Origin: Epiperipatus broadwayi
Lineage: Eukaryota; Onychophora; Udeonychophora; Euonychophora; Peripatidae
Length of the DNA stretch: 64,000 bases
NCBI GenBank assembly: GCA_028023455.1
Contig: JAQFVV010000276.1
Coordinates: 496,001-560,000, forward strand
Reading direction: 5' to 3'
Position numbers and translations under genes: made by a program. Below are positions 55,660 to 64,000 of this stretch, piece after piece (positions within the stretch are counted from its first letter, which is position 1; each line of letters opens with the position of its first letter). The notes beneath the pieces are model-generated. The model saw only the letters and a list, made by a program, of their open reading frames with translations, had not been told where the DNA came from and did no database searches.

Positions 55660-57045
55660 TTTCAGACACCTTTATTTCTGTGCTTTCTCTTGGTGATATT
55701 CTGAAGCAAAAAGATTACATAGTTAATTCTGGCTGGCATATCACAACTTATATTTAGCAGTTCATGTTTTTATTTTTCTCCTTAAGCAAGAAACATTTTG
55801 CTGGATAGTTAAATATCAGTACTGAAAAGAATTATTACTTCGATTTAACATTAGTTATAGTTATCCTGTCACTAAAAGTGAATTTACTTTTTATAATGCT
55901 AGCAATGTGCATCATACTTTTTTTTTCCTTCTATGACTTTTGTATTAATTTTGTTATTATTATTATCAGTGCAATTCTTCTCACCCCATCTTTGCTTGCT
56001 TTTATCTATCTTTTTATCACTATTTTCATTTTATTTTTTTTAGTTCTATTGATTATGTTTAATTACAGTTTAATTCCAATTAAATTTTATCAGAAACAAC
56101 TAAATTAGTTGTTTCTCTTTAGTATTTTTTTCTATTTTAGTTTTACTTTATAACTTAGCATATTAAAAATATGCAGCATTTTACAAACTTTCATGATAAT
56201 TATATAATTGCTCTACACATAAATCTAAGTTATACAGTCAGATATATCAAATAATTTGAAACTGCCTTTTTTATTACATTGATTTCGATTCGATTTTATT
56301 CCAATTTTATTTGGAAATATTATTCTAAAGTATGTATAGTAATATATATTAAGGCTATAACCTTAAGACCATGCATTTGAAAAACGATAGTAAGGACCTC
56401 TACAAATCTTAACACAAGATTTATTTAAAAGACAAGAGCGTGTAAATTAAATAGAAGCAGACAATCACTAACAGCTAAGAATGATGTGTTCATGCTTCAA
56501 TAAACCAATAAATCTAAAGAAAAAAAGGATGGTCACTCTTAATTTTAACACTGATATTATTTAAACAAACATCTGTTGACAATGCTGTAAATAAAGTGAT
56601 AAATTTATCAAGAACTATAATTTTAAATGACATATGTCGGAAATCACAGTTGAATGTATACAGTAGAGAGATACTCTCAATTTTATAAACCTTTACACAG
56701 AGACAAAACTAATCATGTTTAGTAGTTTTTTAAAGACCTTATGATATTAGTCTTAAGCTTGACTTATCAATATACTAAATACATCTAATAATGAACTTCT
56801 TTATACCATACATTTAAGTTGATATTATAAGATCTTTAAAAGTGACAGTATTTTTTCATCTTGTAATACTTAACTAAAATTTTAGCATTATTTACATATT
56901 ATTTTAAACGGCTATTAAATACATTAAACTCTTCATTTTTAACAATATCAACAAATGTTTGTTTTAATAACACCATAGCTAAAATTAAGATCATGAATGA
57001 GCATGATCATTCTCAGCTGTCAGTGTCTGCTTTCTTCCGTTTAAT
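55660..57045. other. AT-rich non-coding stretch
   Basis: T-rich DNA produces a hydrophobic 76-codon frame at 55878-56108 which I do not accept as a gene. Nothing else. Confidence 0.4.
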
Positions 57046-57049
57046 TTAT

Positions 57050-58990
57050 AAATATTAATTTATCACCAGAGTCTTTCTCAAGTTTAATTTAGTTTCTTCG
57101 ATCCCTAATCTTTTCTCCCTAACACATCAGCAAATGACTTATTTTCCATCTATCTCACATGAAGTATATTTTTATGACTTTTACAATCTTTTGAAATACT
57201 GTTTAAAAATTTAACCATCCATCAATTCTCTTCTAGAAATATTTCCCACCCAGATTAACCATCTTTAGTTTTGTTAATTTTTTTCATTGATATCAATGAT
57301 TCATGCTTATTCTTAAATTTATACATTTCACTTTCGACTGATCTTATTTTTCCTAACATATATCTCTTCATACTTTATTAAGTGTCTAAGTCACAGATTC
57401 ACAAGTAATAACTACTAAATCACATCTGTTAAAAACTTTATTTTCAGACACATACTCATATTTTATCTTATTATTAAGTTATTTCTATCAAACGTCATTC
57501 AATTTCAATTCTACTATTAATTGTATTTATTATGTTTCAGTAAGCGTTAATAATCTGACATCACAATCCAAAAGATTTGATTGATTACAGGTGTTTATCA
57601 AGCATATTAATCAGTTCAGAAGTGATTATTAATTTTTATTTTATTTTTTCTAAGAAAGTACATCGAATAGTAGTATTTCAGTCTTCTGAACATTTGTCAT
57701 TAGTCCTATTTTTTTTATTTGCTAATTCTTGTAACATTTCTTGCAGCTTTTAAACATTACTGGAAAAACACTCACATCATCTGCAAAATCTAGATAATTT
57801 ATATAATCTTCCTTTGTTTTTATCCCTTTACCTTCTCATTTTTAACTCAGAAAGTATTTAATGTGAAAACTTCTGTGAATAGTGCCTTCTTAATATTCAT
57901 TTTCTTAGCTTCACAATGTTATCTAATTACTATTGTTGCATTTTTATAAGTATATTTTAGATGATGACAATATTTTGGGTCTATAGATGAGATATTTTAA
58001 GCAACATAAAAAATATTGTAGAATAAAATGCCTTTTTTATAATATACAAATCCAAAGCATAATGAAATCACATTTTTGGTCTTTTTTATAATTTCTTCCA
58101 ATATTTGTTTGTGATCTATTGTGAAAAAACAAGTTGTTTATTTTTTAGTTTTTAATATACAAAGTTGCAAAAAATGAGTTGTAATTATCATAATAAAGAT
58201 TTTGTATAGAAGTGATAGAAAATTGATACATTTAAAATTTATAATACCATCTTTATCACATTTTTAAAATATCATTATTAGTACCAAATTCTTCCAATCA
58301 TCTGTATATCTTTATGACTTAACATTTGATACATGATTTTCTCAATATTTTTTTTCTATTTCTTCTCTTCTTTTTTAAGATATCAATTACAACTTCTTTA
58401 TTTCCTGGGGCTTTTTTTCCTTTTCATAAATTTAATTGCATATCTCAGTCATTTATTTAATATGTTGAGCAATTCAAAGATATAATAAATTGTTTTATTC
58501 TATTTTATTACTATATAAGTAATTTAGATAGAAGCAAACTATATTTCACATAAGTTCTATAAATAGTCAGCACTTACCATCAATAAATATTTTTAAAATA
58601 GGGGTGGCCAGTCATATTTAGAGCTTACATTTAAATAAACCAATATTCATTGATAGTGCTGGAACCGGAGTGGGATTTTATTAAACAGCCAAAATTTTAA
58701 ATTAGCATATGACTAGTAGATATTAGAATAATAAATCTAAAGGAAGAAACAGTATCCCATTTTTAATGCATTGCAGTAACAATCACGTTAGTTTAAATAC
58801 ATTCTTACACACATTTTGTACTAACCTTTCTCTTTTTAATAATAGTTACATTTTTGCTTTTTATTATCAAAATAACTTCCATTCCAATATCAAGATATTG
58901 TCTTACACTTAAGATTTTTCATTTTTTTTATAGCTTTAATTTTTACCAATTCACAATTATATAACATTATTAAGTTGTTGTTGTTGTTTT
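57050..58990 (-). pseudogene. Decayed RTE-like LINE copy, 3' two thirds
   Basis: Follows the LINE at 43.55-45.19 kb on the same strand: 'ccatcatt..ttttacaatctttt-gaa' at 57170-57200, 'cctaacatatatctcttcatactt' at 57352, 'gcagcttttaaacattactg' at 57744 and 'cacatcatctgcaaaatctag' at 57774 (equivalent to the FADD region), up to 'tatcaagatattgtcttacact' at 58890. A ~270-bp segment at 58540-58830 with no LINE match is inserted. No usable frame. Confidence 0.7.
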
Positions 58991-59142
58991 TTAAATTCTT
59001 GATATTCATCGTTTAATACATTTGCTATTTCTTCACCTGCTTCTTTTAAAACAACAATTATTTCATGGAATTTATCTCACTCTGCATTTAAAATATTGGA
59101 CAATTTCAAAAGGTATAATAATTATATGAGATATTTTGTTTT

Positions 59143-59276
59143 AAACAATAACAAACTGTCTTGCATTGGTGGTCGAGAGGTCAGCGCGACTGCCTTGCAC
59201 TAGCAGGCAGTTGCCCGGGTTGCGGGTTCGCGTCCCGGCCGATGCTATGACACTTAAAAAAAAACAATAATAAACT
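59143..59276 (+). mobile_element. tRNA-derived SINE insertion with target duplication
   Basis: The tRNA-like core 59163-59246 has a full 7-bp acceptor pairing GCATTGG/CCGATGC and a 4-bp D stem GTCG/CGAC around AGAGGTCAGCG. The anticodon arm TGCCT/AGGCA has an oversized 9-nt loop. The T arm has 4 of 5 pairs around TTCGCGT, with B box GGTTCGCGTCC. A short tail and A-run follow. Flanks AAACAATAACAAACT (59143-59157) and AAACAATAATAAACT (59262-59276) are the target duplication in the host LINE. The high G+C and low decay suggest a relatively recent insertion. Confidence 0.8.
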
Positions 59277-59559
59277 CTTTATATTATTTGTTACTGTACA
59301 ATTCTTAACATAATTCTTACACACATTCCATGACATCATTTCTTTTTTAACTAATATTTTCATTTTTTCTTCTTATTGCAGAAATATCTTTTCTTTTAAT
59401 ATCATATATTGTTTTACACTTTTAAAATTTTTATTATCTTCTATAATTTTCTTTATCAGTTCACAATTATATCTTCATATAAAAGTATTGTCTTTTTTCA
59501 GCTCTTTATAAAACTCTAGATAGTCATTCCAAGGCACTATGTATTTTTTTTTTTATTGA

Positions 59560-59935
59560 ATGTTTCTTTTATATGTAAATAGAGAGATTTGAATTCAGAA
59601 CGTTTCAGCCTAATCATCCTCCACTCTATCTTAAGCAACCGATACACATGAGTACACACATGCAAAAAAAATTATATGATCGCCAACGTATGTATTTGGT
59701 GCAGAACCAGCACTCATCAGTTTGGCCAGATCATAATTTCTCACAAATATATACAATCGGTGCTTAGTTTATATTCAGATAGCAATTCCTCAAACTTTAA
59801 TGGGCAGCCTTCAATCTCCTCACCCTTTCACTATTCAATCTTCCCTTTCATTGAAAAACCAACAATGGAACTCTCAAAGCCCTTGTTGTATTTGATATTA
59901 TAGTCATACCATGTAGACATTCTTTCAATCTAACT
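59560..59935 (-). mobile_element. tRNA-derived SINE family A, copy in LINE
   Basis: Same modules as 25381-25800: 'ctctatcttaagcaaccgatacacatg', 'tatgatcgccaacgtatgta', 'gcagaaccagcactcatcag', 'ttggccagatcataatttct', 'tgcttagtttatattcag' and 'ttcaatctcctcaccctttc'. It lies inside the decayed LINE copy. A 75-codon frame across it is not a gene. Confidence 0.7.
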
Positions 59936-60799
59936 TTTCAGACATTGTTTCTTAATGAATTATTTTTATAAATTTTCTTACTTCTTTTTACAAATTGTAG
60001 TCTCAATAGAAAATTTCATGATAAATTTCTGCTATTTTGTCTTTTTTGCAGTTTAGTTTATTTTAAAATAATTTACAAGTTCTAATTTAAATTAAAGCAA
60101 ATATTTCTGATGGTTAGGAATATCAGTAGCTAATACTGTTCTTCTTAATGGTTTCCATCTCTCCAGTTTTGCCTTAACAAGTATATTACATCTCACAAAT
60201 CATTACACTTTTTTGAGTTGAATCCGTTGGATGTTTCTATTTTCATTTCCATTTAGTATTTTTCTCAGAAACAAATTAATAATCTATAAATTTTTGAAGA
60301 AAGTTTCACAAATCTGTATGATTTTTTTTTCATTTCTATCATCGTAACCAAATTTAACCATATTACTTTCATCTTTCAATTGCTTGTCAATTCTAGGATT
60401 GAAGACTTTCATGAGAAATGTTAAAATGATATTTGGTCTAATGAAAAGCATTTTGTATATACTTACAAAAAATCTCTTTTTTTCTTAATATATCATTAAT
60501 TTTCACATGTTGTCCACTTTTTGTTTATAATAAAAATAACTCTTCTTGTATTTCCTATATATTGCGAATTTTGTAATAGAGTACATACCCAATCAATTGT
60601 CTCTTCCCATATTACTTTAACTTCTCAATATCGAAGAAAACATCTCTTTAATGTTAAATAATTCTACTAATTTGTACAAACTTTCTCTGCTTTAAAATGA
60701 TATTGCCAGTGATAAATGGCTAAATAAAATGGTGTCGAATTGCAGACTGGTCTGCAATCAAGAGATTCTTAATTCCCTCCATTTTCAGCCACCTACCTT

Positions 60800-61140
60800 T
60801 TCCTTAGCTATCCTCCTGGGAACAAGGCTCACAATTTCGTTTCGTCTATCATTATTGTAAACATCTTTTTTACAAAGTTCATTTATGCATGTATTTATCC
60901 TATGTTTAAGACAACTCAACTGATATTTCAGTTAAGATGCATCAAGCAACTGGAAAAAGAAAAAAAAAACATTGTACAATATTCTTGATCTTAAACTTCA
61001 AAAATATAAAACAATAAACTCACCACATTGGCTAATGCATGCTGGTAAGTAGTATATTCATGTCCGTTTATTATATTAATAATTGTATAGTAATAACTGC
61101 AATGAAAAGAACATATTGTACCAGTCGAAAAAGCCCCACC
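60800..61140. other. AT-rich non-coding stretch
   Basis: Nothing supportable. Confidence 0.4.
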
Positions 61141-61149
61141 ACCTGAAAG

Positions 61150-61814
61150 CAAGTCGGATCCAAACTCAGCTGAACCAAACTGAATTCAAACCCAAACTCA
61201 CCAGCTCAGATTAGTAGAAATCTAAATCGACGGCACAATGCTATGTACCAAGAAATTAGCTCAATGGTTGGTGAGAATTAGAGACTCCTGAACTGACACT
61301 AATATCGGATAATTAATTAACTTAAGATACTTTTAAGTCAAATCATGATTCGACTTAAAAGTATCTTAAGTTAATTAATTATCCGATATTAGTGTCAGTT
61401 CAGGAGTCTCTAATCCTCACCAACGATTGAGCACATGATTCGACTTAAAAGTATTTTAAGTTAATTAATTATCCGATATTAGTGTCAGTTCAGGAGTCTC
61501 TAATCCTCACCATACCATTGAGCATGCATGATTCGACTTAAAAGTATCTTAAGTTAATTAATTATCCAATATTAGTGTCAGTTCAGGCGTCCCTAATCCT
61601 CACCAACTGTTGAGCACATGATTCGACTTAAAATTATCTTAAGTTAATTAATTATCCGATATTAGTGTCAGTTCAAGGGTCTCTAATCCTCACCAACCGT
61701 TGAGCTAGTTTCTTGGCGCATAGCACTGTGCCGTCGATTTAGATTTCTTCTAATCTGAGCTGATGAGTTTGGATTTGAATTCAGTTTGGTTCATCTGAGT
61801 TTGGATCCGACTTG
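61150..61814. mobile_element. Fold-back element with long inverted ends and internal 90-bp array
   Basis: Left end 61150-61345 and right end 61618-61814 are inverted repeats of each other (outermost CAAGTCGGATCC...GGATCCGACTTG). The inner part of each arm is a ~90-bp unit (CATGATTCGACTTAAAAGTA...CCGTTGAG). Four direct units lie at 61344-61433, 61434-61526, 61527-61616 and 61617-61706, and one inverted unit at 61258-61343. Known: foldback-type DNA transposons have long inverted ends made of short tandem repeats. No transposase. The unit contains TAGCTCAATGGTTGGTGAG (61256-61274), a tRNA D-arm-like sequence. Confidence 0.85.
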
Positions 61815-61899
61815 TGTTCATTGCCATACTCTGGTTTTTGAGGTCTTAAGAAAGTTTAAATCTTTTTATTTTAGTTAATGATAAACTCCTTTCTGCTAT

Positions 61900-61925
61900 C
61901 ATATATATATATATATATATATATA
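61900..61925. repeat. (TA)n microsatellite
   Basis: Uninterrupted TA run 80 bases beyond the fold-back element. Confidence 0.95.
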
Positions 61926-61929
61926 AATT

Positions 61930-62383
61930 GACATGTAAAATAATACACTGCTAAATAATAATTTTTATATGTAAAGCAGCTTTTTATGTAATTTCGTTAC
62001 ATAACAACATCATCAACAACAACAAAAAAAAACTACCAGTAATCCCTTTACACATATTACAAATAATTATCTTCGTTATTCATTAATGTATTTGGTCTAT
62101 ATTATATGTATAATCGAGCATATTCTTCAGAATATTTAACCTTAAAATATTATTATTTACAATTACTCGAGAGAAACTCCATTTTTATCATTTAAAAGTA
62201 TTTAGGTTAGACCTTAATAATCACTCATACATAAAAAAATGTTCTCCCAAAAACCGTTTTTCTTTTTAAAAACCTTTATTTTTATGAATCCATATATTTT
62301 AATACTTATATGCTATATTTTCAATGTTTCAGCTATTTCCCTGTACTCATTGTTATTGATCTACAAATATGTACATTACAATT

Positions 62384-62385
<2 letters not shown>
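61930..62385. other. AT-rich non-coding stretch
   Basis: Nothing supportable. Confidence 0.4.

Positions 62386-62386
<1 letters not shown>

Positions 62387-62442
<56 letters not shown>
62387..62442. repeat. (TA)n microsatellite, longest uninterrupted run
   Basis: About 28 TA units flanked by TTACAA on the left and TTGTAA on the right, so the whole tract with its flanks is palindromic (TTACAA(TA)nTTGTAA). Confidence 0.95.
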
Positions 62443-62444
<2 letters not shown>

Positions 62445-62445
<1 letters not shown>

Positions 62446-63560
62446 AACATAAATAAAAGTTGATAAAGAATTCAGATTCAAATATAAATATTACCATACC
62501 TGGATAGTCTATAGTAGTAAATAAATATTAAAATGATGAGTAGGAATAAATTAAACATATTTCTATAATTAGATTTCTCAAGATATCACAATATCAATAA
62601 TTATAAACAAATTATTAAGAACAAACTACTATAACTCAGGTATATGGAAATCAAGTGGGTGAGTGCACTGGTAACTCAATCAAATATCTCTCAATATATC
62701 CCCCAGTAGATTTTACTCACTCTTATCTCTTGGTTGGATCTCAAGTGCATATCTAAGTAAACAACAAGTGAATATGGTCCATCAGGGTGCCACTAGGTTA
62801 GCTGGACCTAGACCAAGTTATATTTATAACTTTTTCACATGTACCGGGTTTGAATCTCTTTTTGGTACTTTATTTCTAATAAAAATGGAGGATTTGCTTT
62901 TAGACCCATATCACTGTTTGCAATAATATTTAGTTAAACATAAAACATCTTTAAACTAAAGTGGAATTCATTAGACAGAAATCATTTCTTAGATCTTAAC
63001 ATAACAAATGTGTTTCAATATTTTTTATAAGTTTTACTAGCTCAGATTATATTATTAATTTAGGATGGCAATTCACTTATCCTTGCATGAAATAGATGAT
63101 GGGATGGTGGTTATAATAACACTAAGAAATCACTAAATACTATCAAATCAATATTTATTTATGACCTTTAAACATTTAAACAGCTCATTAGTTAAAATGT
63201 GATGATAATGATAATGATAATGGTTAACCACAACTTTTGGACTAAGCCTAATCATAAACCTAATTTTTATAAAGAAATTCATAATCATTGCTTAATTTTA
63301 GTATATCTAATTGGAACTTAAATAGCTAATATTCACCTTGATGATGAATGATCACACTTAATAAAGACTACTCTTAATGAAATATATACGCCTCGTTTAA
63401 TAAAATAAACTAATATTTATTGCTGCATTTCTAACATATACATAAAAATTTCTATATCTACATGAAAATTTATATAACAATGACAACAATAATCATAATC
63501 GACTGTTTTAAAATCATAACATTAATTTTTAAATTCTCCCCCCTTTCCCGTAAATGTATT
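62445..63560. other. AT-rich non-coding stretch
   Basis: Nothing supportable; a GC-richer phrase at 62740-62860 is unassigned. Confidence 0.4.
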
Positions 63561-63562
63561 TC

Positions 63563-63631
63563 AAATTGGATGTCACATTGACCATGATTTTCACTCAAAA
63601 TTGGATATCACATTGACCATGATTTTCACTC
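63563..63631 (+). repeat. 34-bp tandem duplication
   Basis: AAATTGGATGTCACATTGAC... (63563-63596) is repeated with one base change at 63598-63631, ending in 'catgattttcactc'. Recent local duplication. Confidence 0.9.
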
Positions 63632-63639
63632 CACGAGAA

Positions 63640-64000
63640 AATGTCTCAAAAAAAAAAAATAAACACTTTTTTTCTCTCTCTTTTCTCTTTCGCACACATA
63701 CCCTTTATAAATCTAACATGTAAGTAGAATGACAAAAATAAATGTTAGTAAAATGGGAAAGAGCAAGTTTTAGAAACAATTTTTAAATTATTTTTCCCCC
63801 TCTCTTCTAAGTGCTGAAATGCTATATTTTCCTAAAACAAAATAATCTAATATCTCCAATGTTATATATGTTGATCATTACCACACACACCCAACCACAC
63901 ATGTAACAAGTTAATATATTGCTGTGTATGTGCGTGTTTTATTCCCATAATAACAAAAATATTATTTAAAACAAAATAATAATAAAAAAAAATATTACAT
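63640..64000. other. Low-complexity right edge
   Basis: A-runs, CT-rich and CA-rich patches; no gene. Confidence 0.4.

Larger units (their letters stand above)
59010..60790 (-). pseudogene. Decayed RTE-like LINE copy, 5' half, overlapping the previous one
   Basis: Restarts at the equivalent of 44800 ('tatttcttcacctgcttcttttaa', 59028) and runs to the element's 5' end ('taaataaaatggtgtcgaattgcagactg', 60721), so the piece equivalent to 44800-45190 is present twice between 57 and 60.8 kb. It is interrupted by a tRNA SINE (59158-59261) and a family A SINE (59560-59935). Endonuclease landmarks: 'tcttgcaa'-type N-terminus near 60700 and 'tttcatctttcaattgcttgtcaattctagg' at 60369 (GNFNARIG region). 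Confidence 0.65.

Noticed and set aside
55546-55700. C/D box snoRNA (CTGATGA ... CTGA)
   Set aside because: Box spacing is too long and there is no terminal stem or clear guide; the stem-loops are reported instead without a family name.
55878-56108. 76-codon hydrophobic frame resembling a membrane protein
   Set aside because: T-rich DNA yields Phe/Ile/Leu runs in this frame by chance; no motif or context.
59163-59246. Functional tRNA gene
   Set aside because: The acceptor and D stems pair, but the anticodon loop is nine bases and one T-stem pair is missing; the A-run and target duplication show a SINE.
59585-59612. Hammerhead core on minus strand (GGATGA...GAAACGTT)
   Set aside because: Stem II would have only two pairs and stem I none; other copies of this SINE lack the motif.
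62239-62463. 74-codon frame
   Set aside because: Its C-terminal third is a translated (TA)n tract (Tyr-Ile repeats).
1-64000. CRISPR array
   Set aside because: No regularly spaced identical short repeats with unique spacers; the only short array (61.3-61.7 kb) has contiguous 90-bp units, and the DNA is eukaryotic in character.

Overview
The window is metazoan-type, very AT-rich nuclear DNA (roughly one quarter G+C, by eye) with no intact host gene that I can recognise. What is readable is a graveyard of transposable elements: Penelope-like elements (PLEs) with GIY-YIG endonuclease remains, APE-type LINEs, LTR retrotransposons, a mariner-like transposase, tRNA-derived SINEs, fold-back palindromes and many (TA)n tracts. 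The mixture and the long AT-rich non-coding stretches fit an invertebrate animal; the sequence alone does not let me name the species.

Layout. 1-0.9 kb: PLE reverse transcriptase fragment abutting an inverted coiled-coil Gag-like fragment. 1.4-2.4 kb: a tRNA SINE and a 257-bp palindrome. 7.2-7.6 kb: a palindrome whose minus strand carries a tRNA-like Pol III head followed by a hammerhead-ribozyme fold. 8.9-9.8 kb: mariner-like transposase pseudogene. 11.5-14.5 kb: decayed ORF, tandem repeats and an exon-like GC-richer patch. 15.1-16.1 kb: LTR plus pol tail of a gypsy-like element. 17.5-27.6 kb: two ~2-kb direct repeats that look like the LTRs of an old element; one holds a nested, shorter LTR element (18739-20911) with a recognisable target-site duplication, the other holds tRNA-derived SINEs. 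29-30.6 kb: SINE and LINE tail. 33-35.6 kb: another LTR-like pair, the right half of which looks like a low-quality assembly patch. 36.9-38.3 kb: LINE of a different clade. 43.5-46.5 kb: near full-length RTE-like LINE (minus). 46.9-48.4 kb: PLE copy with its own 3' half inverted onto its front, carrying hammerhead-like folds in its 3' region. 49.2-49.9 and 57-60.8 kb: more decayed copies of the same LINE, one with a tRNA SINE inserted cleanly. 61.1-61.8 kb: fold-back element with an internal 90-bp repeat array.

Nothing here forms an operon or pathway. The elements interact only as parasites and hosts of one another: nested insertions, shared sequence modules between repeat families, and probable supply of LINE/PLE enzymes to SINEs. 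The most noteworthy signals are the hammerhead-like folds with palindromic stem III, the tRNA-head plus hammerhead combination at 7.3-7.4 kb, the dated nesting at 17.5-27.6 kb (an empty paralogous site is present in the same window), and the suspected assembly artefact at 34.1-35.5 kb.
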